Notes: generated by a model not told the origin, from the letters alone. A DNA stretch of 64,000 bases from Sinomicrobium weinanense (GCF_018863395.1 NZ_JAHKRR010000003.1:310001-374000); one strand, 5' to 3'; shown: positions 15,604-24,839, counted from the first letter of the stretch. Made by a program: numbers and translations.

Positions 15604-18084
15604 ATGAGCACAAAAAAAAGCACGATCACTTATAAGGTTCTTCTGAGCTATATAGCACTGGCACTCCTTATGATAGCCGTGGGGTGGTTTGTATATGCTG
15701 AATTTCAGATATTTACAAAAAACCAGAACACTAATACCGCCGAAAGCCAAAAACTGCTTATCACCAGTTCCCTTATTGCCCATTTATATGAAACAGAAAG
15801 CCTGGCCAGGATCACACTGCAATCTTCTTCCACAAAGGATTTTAACACCTTTATGGACGAAACTGCCCAGCTGTATACCGAAATAGACGAGCTGAAACCC
15901 CTGATAGACCGGGAGGACCAGGTGGGTCTGCTGCATTTGCTGGACAGCGTTAAGCTATTGCTGGACAAAAAGGTAAACAACATCAAGGAGCTTCGTACCC
16001 TGAAGAGAAGGGACGAAACGGATGTTTCTCTGGAAAAGGCCATTGAAGAAATAACCCAGATAGAATCTTCTGTGGGAGAATTGACCCTGGAACAGAGTTT
16101 TACCAACCCGGAACAGTTCGGGGAGGAAGAAAGGGAAAAAGCTCAGGAATGGGTTAATTTCATAAATAAAACCATAAAAGACAATACCTCACCGGCCGAC
16201 AGAGAAAAAATGGCAGACTCTGTACTCACGGCCTCTAAAGAACTTCTAAAAGACCTGAAACTAAAATCCCTGAAGATAAAACGGTCCCTGACCGCTAAAG
16301 AAGACGAACTGTTGCGAAACGACATCATCATTTCCCAGCAGCTCCGGGAGATCCTGTCTTCTTTTGAAAGTGAGATCATCAATACCACCAATATACTGAA
16401 CAGGCAAAGGGATGTTGCCCTGAAAAACACCGTCCGGGTTATAACCATTGCAGCCGTTATAGGGCTTTTGCTCGCCATTTTCTTTTCTTACCTGATCCTG
16501 AACGATTTCTGGAAAAGCCAGTCGTACCGGAAACAGCTGGAAAAAGCCAAGAATACTACCGAACAACTCTTAAAGACCCGCGAACAGCTTATCTACACGG
16601 TAGGGCACGACCTCAGGACCCCGCTGAGCACCATCATCGGGTATACCGACCTTTTGCACAACACCGAAATAAACCCCAAACAGGGACAGTATGTAACACG
16701 GGTAAAAAATGCTTCGGAATACGTCAGTAACCTGGTGGACGACCTGTTGGACTACAACAAGCTGGAGGCCGGAAAGATCAAGATAGAGCACACCCTGTTC
16801 TCCCTGGAAAACATCATCACGGATACGGCAGAAAGCACCAGGGAGCTGTATCATGCCAAACCTGTTGAACTGATCATAGACATCGACGAGCGATTAAAAC
16901 AGCACCTCACCGGCGATCCTTTCCGCATTAAACAGATACTCACCAACCTTATTGGCAACGCCTACAAGTTTACGGAAAAAGGGCATATAAAAATAAAGGC
17001 CGGGGTCCTGGAAAAATACGGGACTACCTACCGGGTGCGGATCGATGTGGAAGACACGGGCATCGGGATACAAAAAGACAAACAGGAGATCATTTTTAAC
17101 GAATTTACCCAGGCAGAAAGCGCCATTGAGAAAAAATATGGCGGAACAGGGCTCGGGCTTACCATATCCAAAAAACTGGCTTCGCTCCTCAACGGCACCC
17201 TTGAGTTAAAGAGCAGGGAAGGCAAAGGCAGTACTTTTACCCTGAAGATCCCTTTACAGATACCGGCAGAAGACACCAAAAAAGAAATAGCGCCGCAGGT
17301 CGAAACTGTGCTGCAAAAACCTCGGAAGATCGTGAACGCAGTGCTTATAGATGATGATGAATCAGTGCTCAGCCTCACTTCTGAAGTTTTAAGGCAGCAA
17401 TCTTTTCGGGTAAACGCTTTTGCCAGGGCATCAGAAGCCCTGGAGCACATCCGGAACAACGATTTCGACATTATTCTCACAGACATCCAGATGCCGGAAA
17501 TGGACGGCTTCCGGCTCCTCGAAGCCATTGCCGACCGGAATGAAAAACCCGTGATCGCCATTACGGGGAGAGCAGATTTGAATACCGAAGAATACATCAG
17601 GGCAGGATTTGCTGCCGTTATACAAAAACCCTTTGCACCGGGAGCCCTGGTGGAATTGATCGTACAAGTACTGTCCAGCGATACTTCCCCGAATGCAGAG
17701 AATCTGAAAAACACAATGACTATGCCTTCTGAAAACTCCACCAATGACAGCCTTTACAACCTGGACACCCTGAAAGAACTGTTACAGAACGATGAGGATG
17801 CCCTAAAAGAGATCCTTCAGACTTTCGTTGAAAGTACCGGAAAGAATATGGAAGACCTTAACCTGCAATTTGAGAACAGGGATATAGAGGGCGTAAAACA
17901 TACGGCGCACAAAATGCTCTCCATGTTCAAGCAGATCAAGGCCTGGAATATCGTGGAATTACTGGAATGGCTGGAACATTATGAACCGGACACCTCCGAA
18001 ACCCCGGAAGCTCATGCAGAAAAACTCCGGAAAAGAGTACCTTTGGTGCTAAAAGCCCTGGAAGAGGAAATGGGCGTATCCTAA
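15604..18084 (+). CDS. Hybrid sensor histidine kinase with receiver and Hpt domains
   Basis: An 826-aa three-module phosphorelay protein. An N-terminal membrane segment (about 13-31) and a second one (about 277-300) enclose a long helical sensor. The kinase core has H335 in GHDLRTPLSTIIGY, the N-box NLIGNAYKF, DTGIGI and GGTGLGLTIS. The receiver has D627 in LTDIQMPEMDGF, and the C-terminal Hpt has H769 in HTAHKMLSM. It lies divergent to the TPP-controlled receptor, downstream of the 16-copy repeat. The output regulator could be the NtrC-type protein at 19162, two genes on, but this is inference. Confidence 0.93.
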   Translation: MSTKKSTITYKVLLSYIALALLMIAVGWFVYAEFQIFTKNQNTNTAESQKLLITSSLIAHLYETESLARITLQSSSTKDFNTFMDETAQLYTEIDELKPLIDREDQVGLLHLLDSVKLLLDKKVNNIKELRTLKRRDETDVSLEKAIEEITQIESSVGELTLEQSFTNPEQFGEEEREKAQEWVNFINKTIKDNTSPADREKMADSVLTASKELLKDLKLKSLKIKRSLTAKEDELLRNDIIISQQLREILSSFESEIINTTNILNRQRDVALKNTVRVITIAAVIGLLLAIFFSYLILNDFWKSQSYRKQLEKAKNTTEQLLKTREQLIYTVGHDLRTPLSTIIGYTDLLHNTEINPKQGQYVTRVKNASEYVSNLVDDLLDYNKLEAGKIKIEHTLFSLENIITDTAESTRELYHAKPVELIIDIDERLKQHLTGDPFRIKQILTNLIGNAYKFTEKGHIKIKAGVLEKYGTTYRVRIDVEDTGIGIQKDKQEIIFNEFTQAESAIEKKYGGTGLGLTISKKLASLLNGTLELKSREGKGSTFTLKIPLQIPAEDTKKEIAPQVETVLQKPRKIVNAVLIDDDESVLSLTSEVLRQQSFRVNAFARASEALEHIRNNDFDIILTDIQMPEMDGFRLLEAIADRNEKPVIAITGRADLNTEEYIRAGFAAVIQKPFAPGALVELIVQVLSSDTSPNAENLKNTMTMPSENSTNDSLYNLDTLKELLQNDEDALKEILQTFVESTGKNMEDLNLQFENRDIEGVKHTAHKMLSMFKQIKAWNIVELLEWLEHYEPDTSETPEAHAEKLRKRVPLVLKALEEEMGVS

Positions 18085-18118
18085 ACTCCTTGCACATCAC
18101 ACTGTCAGTTAACAAGCA

Positions 18119-18997
18119 TTATTTCTGTACGATCAATCTTTTGTTCGAAAGGTCAATAGTGATTTTCTTTCCAATCCAATTTATCCCCATAATTCCCTCA
18201 TAGATCAAACCGTCGATAAATGTAGCGCCGAAATCTTTTATGGCTACATTTTTATTAACATCGGTCATTTTAGATAATTCCGTATAGTAATACCTGTTGC
18301 CCTCTTCCGGCTTAAAGTAACTTGGTTTAAATTCGTTTCTCACTTTGTCAGGGTCGACGTTCAGTTTTTTCATATATACCGAACTGAACCGGTAAACCCC
18401 GAATCCCGCACCACTGTCCAGCCTTACATTTAAAGTCAATTTATCATCAAGTTGAACTTTTGTTGCTATCTCTATTGCGATTTCCCTGTCGTTGGAAACC
18501 TGTACAGGCATTTCAAAATCTTTCCGGCGGATAAGTTCCTTTAAAGATTTGCCGGATTCTATGCTCAATACTTTATGTTCAAAATCAATCGTGACCGGAT
18601 AATCTTTGAAGGGTGTCAATGAAATAAGCCCATCAAGAGGGAGATCAATGTCATAAACAGAAAATATCTCGTTTTTTACCGTGAAGCTCCCAACGTCAAG
18701 CGCCCTGGAATTCCATAGATCTATGTGTAACTCTTCTCCGGTCGCCCGATGCCCTGTGTAGAAATGGTGGGTTTTTTCGAGGTTTTTGACCTTATCTGCA
18801 AATTTCTTCGTAAGGAGGTTCAATCCTGCACCTGTGTCGAAAATAAATTTTCCCTCAACTCCATTGACCTTCGCTGCTATGATGATGTGTCCGTCAGAAG
18901 TTTGTGTAAACGGGACCTTTACCGGTTCAGTTATTTTTCCCTGCGCATAAGTTAATGTCGCCAACAGGATCATTAGAGGTGTAATAACTTTCTTCAT
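18119..18997 (-). CDS. Exported retropepsin-like aspartic protease
   Basis: A 292-aa protein; start chosen at the ATG at 18997 because it gives the signal peptide MKKVITPLMILLATLTYAQG. Two aspartyl protease signatures are visible in one chain: FDTGAG (about residue 59) and LDSGAG (about 195). Each is preceded by a beta-rich lobe (KVNGVEGKF, VQLDDKLTLNVR). The protein therefore looks like a two-lobed, pepsin-like fold built from retropepsin-type halves. Substrate unknown. It converges with the hybrid kinase. Confidence 0.8.
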   Translation of the reverse strand: MKKVITPLMILLATLTYAQGKITEPVKVPFTQTSDGHIIIAAKVNGVEGKFIFDTGAGLNLLTKKFADKVKNLEKTHHFYTGHRATGEELHIDLWNSRALDVGSFTVKNEIFSVYDIDLPLDGLISLTPFKDYPVTIDFEHKVLSIESGKSLKELIRRKDFEMPVQVSNDREIAIEIATKVQLDDKLTLNVRLDSGAGFGVYRFSSVYMKKLNVDPDKVRNEFKPSYFKPEEGNRYYYTELSKMTDVNKNVAIKDFGATFIDGLIYEGIMGINWIGKKITIDLSNKRLIVQK

Positions 18998-19161
18998 CAT
19001 TAGTCTTTTGAATTTTGGCATCATAATCAAGACGAATTACTTTCAGTTTAGTTACATCTCCGGGAGAATTATAAAATCAACCTCTACTTTTTACCAAAGA
19101 TTAAACCCACTTATCCTGTATCTTTTAATCTGTTAACTATTTATCTGCGTCAAACAAAAGA

Positions 19162-20511
19162 TCACAGGTCTATTTTATAAAGTTTCAGTTTATTATACAG
19201 GGTTTTACGGTTCATTTTCAGGAGTTCGGCAGCCTTGCTCTTATTGTTATTCGTTTCCCGGAGGGCATTGAGTATCAATTCTTTTTCATTTTCAGTCTTG
19301 AAGAAACTGTAATCCATCCTCTGGTTTTCGGCTTTGAATATCTCCTGGGGGAGTGCATCTTTCTGAATGTGTTCTGAGGTAGTGAGCAGGGTGGCCCGTT
19401 TGATCACATTTTGCAGTTCCCGGATATTTCCGGGCCAGCTATAATTCTCAAAGGCTTCTGAAACTTCGGAAGAAAAGCCCAGAACGTGCTTGCCCAGCTG
19501 GCTATTGGCCAGGTCGAGGAAGTGGTCGGCAAAAAGCATCAGGTCGTCCTTCCTTTCGGAAAGGCTGGGTACATTGATGGAAAATTCATTGAGCCTGTGG
19601 TACAGGTCTTCCCGGAAATCCCCCTTTCGCACAGCTGCCTGAAGGTCTTCATTCGTGGCTGTAATAAGCCTGATGTCTACCTTTATTTCCTTGCTGCTGC
19701 CTATGCGTTTTATCTTTCTTTCCTGCAAGGCTCTCAGGAGCTGGATCTGGTTTTCGTAAGACAGGTTCCCCACTTCATCCAGGAAGATGGTTCCGCCGTT
19801 AGCCGCTTCGAAATGCCCCATCTTGTCGTTTACGGCTCCTGTAAACGACCCCTTGACATGCCCGAAAAACTCACTGGCCGCTATTTCCCGGGGAATGGCA
19901 CCGCAATCGACAGCGATAAAATTCTGATCCTTTCTCGTGCTTTTATTATGAATGGCCTTGGCCACTACCTCTTTTCCGGTCCCACTGTCCCCGATGATCA
20001 GCACCGACATATCCGTAGGCCCTACCAGGTCTATGTACTGGTTCAGTTTCCGGGAAGCAACGCTGGCTCCCGCAACAAATCTCTCTCCGGTATCTGATAT
20101 TTGTTGCCGGGCCGCAGCAGGGACAGCTTCCTTCTTCGAGGGCTTCTCCCTGGCTTCCTTGAGAGCCTTATTGATGATCAGCAATACCTCATCGGGATTA
20201 AAAGGCTTGGAAATATAGTCAAAGGCACCTTTCTTCATGGCCTTTACAGCCGTATTTATTTCGGCATAGCCCGTCATCAGCACAACCGGGATTGCGGGAA
20301 AATCCTGTTTTATTTCACTCAACAGATCCAGCCCGTCATAATTGGGCAGGCGAAGGTCTGTAATGATCAGGTCAAAAGTATTTTCTGCTATTTTAGTTTT
20401 GGCCTCTGTGGCGGAGAAACTGGTAGAAACCTCGTGTCCGTTCTTCATCAAAAACTTTTCCAGCACCTTGCAAAAGGCCACATCATCTTCTATGATAAGG
20501 ATATTGGGCAT
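19162..20511 (-). CDS. Sigma-54-dependent response regulator (NtrC family)
   Basis: A 449-aa activator of sigma-54 RNA polymerase. The receiver has the phospho-acceptor D52 in ITDLRLPNYDG. The AAA+ domain has Walker A GDSGTGKE (about 173-180), the sigma-54 contact loop GSFTGA and Walker B GGTIFLDEVGNL. A Fis-type helix-turn-helix ends the protein (NNKSKAAELLKMNRKTLYNK). No kinase is adjacent on this strand; the nearest is the hybrid kinase two genes away. Confidence 0.95.
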   Translation of the reverse strand: MPNILIIEDDVAFCKVLEKFLMKNGHEVSTSFSATEAKTKIAENTFDLIITDLRLPNYDGLDLLSEIKQDFPAIPVVLMTGYAEINTAVKAMKKGAFDYISKPFNPDEVLLIINKALKEAREKPSKKEAVPAAARQQISDTGERFVAGASVASRKLNQYIDLVGPTDMSVLIIGDSGTGKEVVAKAIHNKSTRKDQNFIAVDCGAIPREIAASEFFGHVKGSFTGAVNDKMGHFEAANGGTIFLDEVGNLSYENQIQLLRALQERKIKRIGSSKEIKVDIRLITATNEDLQAAVRKGDFREDLYHRLNEFSINVPSLSERKDDLMLFADHFLDLANSQLGKHVLGFSSEVSEAFENYSWPGNIRELQNVIKRATLLTTSEHIQKDALPQEIFKAENQRMDYSFFKTENEKELILNALRETNNNKSKAAELLKMNRKTLYNKLKLYKIDL

Positions 20512-20682
20512 TCAATGATTTGTGTTAAATGATCTATATATAAAGATACCGGCTTAAAATACATTTTATATACGCACAGATGAAGCCGGCGGATGTTCAG
20601 GCAGCGTTAATATCGGTTATTTCCCGCTATTTTACAAATGTAAATACTTAATACTATTTCCAACGTTAAAAAAACAAAAAAA

Positions 20683-20704
20683 AGAGACCGCCTGAGCGGT
20701 CTCT
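20683..20704 (-). terminator. Strong leftward terminator after a decayed gene
   Basis: AGAGACCGC and GCGGTCTCT pair over 9 bp with loop CTGA. On the minus strand the hairpin is followed by eight T residues. The only leftward coding trace upstream is the short PepSY-like remnant at 20736-20762, so this is probably the terminator of the lost gene. Confidence 0.85.
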
Positions 20705-20735
20705 CTTACTAACCAACCTAATCTTGGACACAAAA

Positions 20736-20762
20736 TTACTTCTGTATCCACTCACCGTTATC
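20736..20762 (-). pseudogene. 3' remnant of a PepSY-like gene
   Basis: Leftward codons D-N-G-E-W-I-Q-K-stop almost repeat the end of the intact gene at 21164 (EDGEWIQK), and the DNA is closely similar. One codon upstream an in-frame TAA breaks the frame; a one-base shift would continue as GYDVFK, which suggests a frameshifted paralogue. The remnant is followed by an intact terminator. The rest of 20763-20930 shows no recognisable gene. Confidence 0.5.
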
Positions 20763-20932
20763 TTAAATACATCGTACCCGTTGTTTTTTCAGGTAGCGAT
20801 ATACCGTTTATCTTTTGTTCTCTTTTTATATAGAAATTATAGTGCCATTTTATCTCCTTTCCGGAGAATAATCACAAAATACTATACAACAACACCTTAA
20901 CATTATAAGCACCAACAGCGGCTACCGTATAG

Positions 20933-20981
20933 TGTGTAAATTTTCTGTATAAAGGGAAGGGCGTTGTGTAAAATTTATACA
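20933..20981. promoter_or_regulatory. Two operator-like sites TGTGTAAA..TTTATACA
   Basis: Site A at 20933-20952 (TGTGTAAATTTTCTGTATAA) and site B at 20965-20981 (TGTGTAAAATTTATACA) are near-palindromic. Site B matches the site at 21644-21660 at 15 of 17 positions. Each lies about 180-230 bp upstream of a leftward PepSY-like gene or its remnant, which suggests a shared regulator. Confidence 0.5.
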
Positions 20982-21093
20982 TTAACGGTACTTCCCCATA
21001 CTTGCAGCAGCTGTCTTCCGGTTTTAATTTATGCCGATCCCGGTCCCCTGGACCAGGATGTCTTTGCCCCGGAAGCCAGGGCATTCCCGCAAC

Positions 21094-21123
21094 AAAAAAG
21101 GCCACCCGGAGGCAGCCTTTTTT
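21094..21123 (-). terminator. Terminator of the PepSY-like gene
   Basis: AAAAAAGGC (21094-21102) pairs with GCCTTTTTT (21115-21123), with a short GC-rich loop. The hairpin can work on both strands and lies 40 bp after the PepSY-like stop codon. Confidence 0.8.
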
Positions 21124-21163
21124 ACGCTAAATCAAATATATTGAATTTGAGAAGGGGATTTCC

Positions 21164-21460
21164 TTACTTTTGAATCCACTCACCATCTTCACTGGCATAC
21201 AACACAGAAGCAGTTCCGTCTATGGTCACTTCCAGTTTGTATTCTTTATTCTCGTTTACAGACACTTTATCCAAAGTGGCATTCGGAAAATCTGCAGCCA
21301 ATGCGTCTTTTACGGCCTGGGGCAGTTCGTCAGCGGAAATTTCAGTAAATTCCTCCTGAAGCACTACATCCATGATACCGTCATGAACCACGGGAGTAGT
21401 AGCTGAAATTGCGGTAAGACTTCCCAAGGCTAATACTGATGCAAAAACTATCTTTTTCAT
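21164..21460 (-). CDS. Small exported PepSY-like protein
   Basis: A 98-aa protein; the ATG at 21460 is chosen because it begins a clear signal peptide (MKKIVFASVLALGSLTAISA). The mature part has the pattern LPQAVKDALAADFPNATLDKV followed by EYKLEVTIDGTASVLYASEDG, as in the small PepSY-like periplasmic proteins common in Bacteroidota, whose role is unknown. An operator-like site lies 184 bp upstream and its own terminator downstream. A decayed copy of its 3' end lies 400 bp away. Confidence 0.75.
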   Translation of the reverse strand: MKKIVFASVLALGSLTAISATTPVVHDGIMDVVLQEEFTEISADELPQAVKDALAADFPNATLDKVSVNENKEYKLEVTIDGTASVLYASEDGEWIQK

Positions 21461-21643
21461 AATGCTGTGTTTTAAGATTAAACTCATTTTCAAAATCCTG
21501 TTTAGTATTATGAAATTATAATGCCTTTTGTCATGCGTTTCCAGAATATTTTTCAACTATATAACTATCAGTAGTTTACAATCGCCTCTAAAAACCCGAA
21601 AACCTATCGTGCATGTGGATTTGTGAAAAATGCCACACAAAAG

Positions 21644-21660
21644 TGTGTAACGTTTATACA
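21644..21660. promoter_or_regulatory. Operator-like site TGTGTAACGTTTATACA
   Basis: Seventeen bases that differ from site B at 20965-20981 only at the two central positions. It lies in the 327-bp spacer between the DUF4301 gene and the PepSY-like gene, otherwise featureless apart from a short GGCC-centred dyad near 21711-21725. Confidence 0.5.
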
Positions 21661-21787
21661 GAAATTATCACGGGCTCCACTGAAAACAAATTTCTTATAA
21701 ACAGAAAAAGGCCATTAAGGCCTAAAATAACGCTTCTTGTCCCCAAGGCTGTTTCCGGCCCGGGCACCCTGTTAAAAAGAAGATCTG

Positions 21788-23347
21788 TTACCCCATTTTT
21801 TTCACCTGGTGTGCAGGCTTCAACAGATCGTTCACTGTTTTCACGGGATTAAAGGTTGCGAGGGGCACTTCCACGAAGATGGTATTCCAAAAGGCCATTC
21901 CCCCGTTCCACAAACCGGGACGTTCCAATGCTTTCAGCTCTTTTCCTTCTCTGGTCTTCTCTGTAATAAAGGCCTGTTTCGGATCTACGAAATCGAGGAG
22001 GTTATATTTTTCGCCTTTGTAATTTTTAACACCGCATACAATATCTACCGGATTAAAATGTGTAGCTCCTTTTAAAATTTTCACCTGCTTTTTGTTGTTA
22101 TGGTCCACCTGTGCCGCTTCAATGACCTGGAGCGAAATATTACCGTCTTCATCTTTCACCCAGAAAGGCCCTCCGCCGGGATCTCCCTCATTTTTTACCA
22201 TACCGCATACCCGTATGGGCCTGTTCAGTTTTTCTTTCAGGTGTTCTATCTGGTATTTCCGGGTATACTTGTAAAAATCAGGAGCAGTGAGGGTATTGAG
22301 TTCATCGTGCAGGAATGTTTTTATCTCCGCGATCTGTTCTTCTGTTATTTCTTCTTCATCCAGCATTTTTGCATAGGCAAATATCTTATCCCTGTATTCC
22401 ATCAGTATCCCGCCCAGCATTTTCTTATAGCCGGCCATTTCGTGCTTGTAGCGATAGACCACCACATTATCTATGTTCTTTACAAAAATAATATCCGCAT
22501 CCTGGTCATTGAGGTTTTCTATCAGTGCACCGTGTCCGGCCGGCCGGAACAACAGGGAGCCGTCGTTGGTTCGAAAGGGCTTGTCTTCGGGGGTAACAGC
22601 GATGGTATCCGTGGATTTTTTCTGATAAGAAAAAGAAATTGTAAAGGAAGTACTGGTCTTTTCTCCTACATAATTCTCTATTTTGTTGAACTCGGCATCG
22701 AATTTATGGGAATGCTTTTCCGAAATGGTAAAGTGCAATTGTGCCACTCCATTAGAAACATCATAGAGGGCAGCCTCATACAAATGTTCTTCAAAAGCCG
22801 TGGCACTATGCGTCTTATATTTATGGAACGGAAGCAGCCCTTTGGGGAAAGCCCCGTAATTGAGCCCGTCTTCCGCCAGCATTTCCCGGACAAAAAGATA
22901 TTTCTGCCGATCGTCGGGAAAGCTGTCAAAACCAGGCTCTTTATGTTTGAGGCTCTGAATTACTTCGTCATAAAAAGGCAGTTTTTCAACACCCACGAAA
23001 AATATCTGCATATCATGCGCCTTTTCCCTGTTTACATAGGTATTGAATGTTTCCCTTTCGGGATTAAATTTATCGAGGAATTTAAACAGTGACCGGAACA
23101 TCCGTGTTGCTGCCCCGGAAGCCGGAATAAATTTCATCACTTCCACACCATCTTTTTCACTGTCATACAATGATATATAACGTTGCTTTACTTCTTCGGA
23201 AACAGAAACAATACCATTTTTTACGGTAGCGGATCTTAACAGGTTGACAAAGGGGACTCCTTCTTTGAAAATATCGATCTGTTCCAATACCTGCGCTACG
23301 GTTATTCCTTTTTCGCGGAGCTGCTGATGGTCTTTCTCTGTAAACAT
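21788..23347 (-). CDS. DUF4301 protein, nucleotidyltransferase-like
   Basis: A 519-aa protein of Bacteroidota family DUF4301. Conserved stretches include KFIPASGAATRMF near residue 80, which resembles the nucleotide-binding loop of sugar nucleotidyltransferases, LLFRPAGHGALIENLN, and KNEGDPGGGPFWV near the C-terminus. No activity is established as far as I know. It follows the NadR-like kinase gene by 25 bp and is last in the operon with YkoF-like and PnuC-like genes, so a role in vitamin or nucleotide salvage is plausible. Confidence 0.8.
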   Translation of the reverse strand: MFTEKDHQQLREKGITVAQVLEQIDIFKEGVPFVNLLRSATVKNGIVSVSEEVKQRYISLYDSEKDGVEVMKFIPASGAATRMFRSLFKFLDKFNPERETFNTYVNREKAHDMQIFFVGVEKLPFYDEVIQSLKHKEPGFDSFPDDRQKYLFVREMLAEDGLNYGAFPKGLLPFHKYKTHSATAFEEHLYEAALYDVSNGVAQLHFTISEKHSHKFDAEFNKIENYVGEKTSTSFTISFSYQKKSTDTIAVTPEDKPFRTNDGSLLFRPAGHGALIENLNDQDADIIFVKNIDNVVVYRYKHEMAGYKKMLGGILMEYRDKIFAYAKMLDEEEITEEQIAEIKTFLHDELNTLTAPDFYKYTRKYQIEHLKEKLNRPIRVCGMVKNEGDPGGGPFWVKDEDGNISLQVIEAAQVDHNNKKQVKILKGATHFNPVDIVCGVKNYKGEKYNLLDFVDPKQAFITEKTREGKELKALERPGLWNGGMAFWNTIFVEVPLATFNPVKTVNDLLKPAHQVKKMG

Positions 23348-23372
23348 GGTTGTTTTTTGTTATTTAACGAGG

Positions 23373-23936
23373 TTATTTTTTCTGAATAAGGTGTTCTATA
23401 TATTTTATGGCTTGCTGTAAACGTTCTTCCTCATTTCCTTTCAGGACTACATAAGGGCGACGGTATTTTTCCAGGGTGTTTTTAAAATACCCGAACATTT
23501 CTTTTCGTTCTCCCGGTTTGTCCCTGAGGTCGTCCTTTTCCCAGGGAACATCAATATACGTTAAAAAATACAGATCATATTTGTTCTGCAAAGCAAACTT
23601 TTCTATCTCAGGATCGCACTGCCCGTAGTATACTTCAGAATATACTTTTAGTTCCAGCAGGTCCGTATCGCAAAACAACAACTTTTTTGCTACGGCCGCT
23701 TTTTCATTTTCCACCTGCATTTGTCCTTCGGCTATGGGCAACATATCTTCCGGCTCGCAGATCTTATGCTCCCTGTTCCACTTTTGCTGCAGATATTCCC
23801 GCATATACTCCGGGACCCAGGTGGTACCGTAATGCGCTGCCAGCTGCCGGGAAAGCGTGGTCTTCCCGGTAGATTCCGGGCCGAACAATACTATTTTAAC
23901 AAGACTTCCGGGCTTTTGTTCAAGTTTTTTTTCCAT
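23373..23936 (-). CDS. NadR-like P-loop kinase (vitamin salvage)
   Basis: A 187-aa ATPase resembling the ribosylnicotinamide kinase domain of NadR. Walker A is GPESTGKTT (19-27), followed by WVPEYMREYL; a DTD triplet lies in FCDTDLLELKVYSE. It overlaps the PnuC-like gene by 46 bp, so the two are made together: PnuC-type carriers rely on such kinases to trap substrate by phosphorylation. Since a thiamine-binding YkoF-like protein heads the operon, the kinase may act on thiamine; nicotinamide riboside is the alternative. Confidence 0.8.
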   Translation of the reverse strand: MEKKLEQKPGSLVKIVLFGPESTGKTTLSRQLAAHYGTTWVPEYMREYLQQKWNREHKICEPEDMLPIAEGQMQVENEKAAVAKKLLFCDTDLLELKVYSEVYYGQCDPEIEKFALQNKYDLYFLTYIDVPWEKDDLRDKPGERKEMFGYFKNTLEKYRRPYVVLKGNEEERLQQAIKYIEHLIQKK

Positions 23937-24529
23937 GCTAAATATCCGAATATGGCAATTACGGTAAAGGCGGCATACTGGAGAGAGGTAAAGACAAGCC
24001 CCTTATACATATATAAAGGTACGGAAATCAGGTCTCCGATGATCCAGTAGGTCCAGTTTTCCAGTTTTTTCCGGGCCATAAGCCACATCCCCACAAAGAA
24101 CACGGCTGTGGTCAGGGTATCCACATAGGCTGTCCAGCTGTTCCATTTATCAAAGAATTTATAAACTCCGAAGACAAATCCTATCGTTAGCACAAACAGT
24201 ACAACAGACCACCATTTTTCTCTTTGAGTTGTCCGGGTGATGGGAATAAAATGCGTAGCATCTACTTTCCGTGTCCAGAAATACCACCCGTAAATACTCA
24301 TGGAAAAATAATAGGCATTGATAAGCATATCGCCCAAAAGGCCATAAACCAACAGGATATATACAAATATCGCTGTACTGATGATCCCAGTGGGATATAC
24401 CAGTATATTTTCTCTTTTGGAATAAAGTACGCTCAGGAACCCAAAGAAAACAGCGATCATTTCCAGCACCACCAGGTGCACCGGGACATCGTCGTACTGG
24501 GCAAAGACCCAATCAAAAATGTGGTTCAT
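23891..24529 (-). CDS. PnuC-family vitamin transporter (thiamine or nicotinamide riboside)
   Basis: A 212-aa inner-membrane protein with about seven hydrophobic segments. The family patterns YPTGIISTAIFVYIL, INAYYFSMSIYGWYFW and NWTYWIIGDLISVPLYMYKG are clear. PnuC-family carriers move nicotinamide riboside (PnuC), thiamine (PnuT) or riboflavin (PnuX) by facilitated diffusion. Its 17-bp overlap with a YkoF-like thiamine-binding gene and the presence of a TPP-controlled receptor in the window favour thiamine. No TPP riboswitch precedes this operon itself, so the assignment remains open. Confidence 0.85.
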   Translation of the reverse strand: MNHIFDWVFAQYDDVPVHLVVLEMIAVFFGFLSVLYSKRENILVYPTGIISTAIFVYILLVYGLLGDMLINAYYFSMSIYGWYFWTRKVDATHFIPITRTTQREKWWSVVLFVLTIGFVFGVYKFFDKWNSWTAYVDTLTTAVFFVGMWLMARKKLENWTYWIIGDLISVPLYMYKGLVFTSLQYAAFTVIAIFGYLAWKKNLNKSPEVLLK

Positions 24530-24773
24530 AATCGCTGCGATCCGATTTTACGATCTTCATGTACAACAGTCCCCTTTCTACCAGCTCAAAGGCTTCTTTA
24601 ATTTCAGAGGTCAGCAGAGACATCACCTTGTCATAATCACCATAGACCTGGGTGCTCAAAGGGTTTTCCAATACCGTAAGCCCCGATGCCCTCAGTTTTT
24701 TAATAAAGTGTATAATGGCTTCTTCAAATTCATCCTGCAGGGGTGTTAACGTAAGTTCTACTGATATTTTCAT
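24513..24773 (-). CDS. YkoF/MTH1187-like thiamine-binding protein
   Basis: An 86-aa ferredoxin-like protein starting MKISVELTLTPLQDEFEE; the ATG at 24773 is preferred to an upstream TTG. The pattern IIHFIKKLRASGLTVLENPL.TQVYGDYD and the C-terminal AFELVERGLLYMKIVKSDR fit the Thiamine_BP family (PF01910), whose members bind thiamine or hydroxymethylpyrimidine between subunits. It is first in the operon with the PnuC-like carrier and kinase. It could deliver or sense thiamine; the precise role is inference. Confidence 0.75.
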   Translation of the reverse strand: MKISVELTLTPLQDEFEEAIIHFIKKLRASGLTVLENPLSTQVYGDYDKVMSLLTSEIKEAFELVERGLLYMKIVKSDRSDYEPHF

Positions 24774-24839
24774 TGGAATATATTTCAATTGTTTCGATTA
24801 TTCGATTTTTTATAGACTGTCTAAATTACTTTTGCCAGG

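Noticed and set aside
20872-21105. Leftward 77-aa open frame
   Set aside because: No family pattern, and it covers the PepSY terminator and both operator-like sites.
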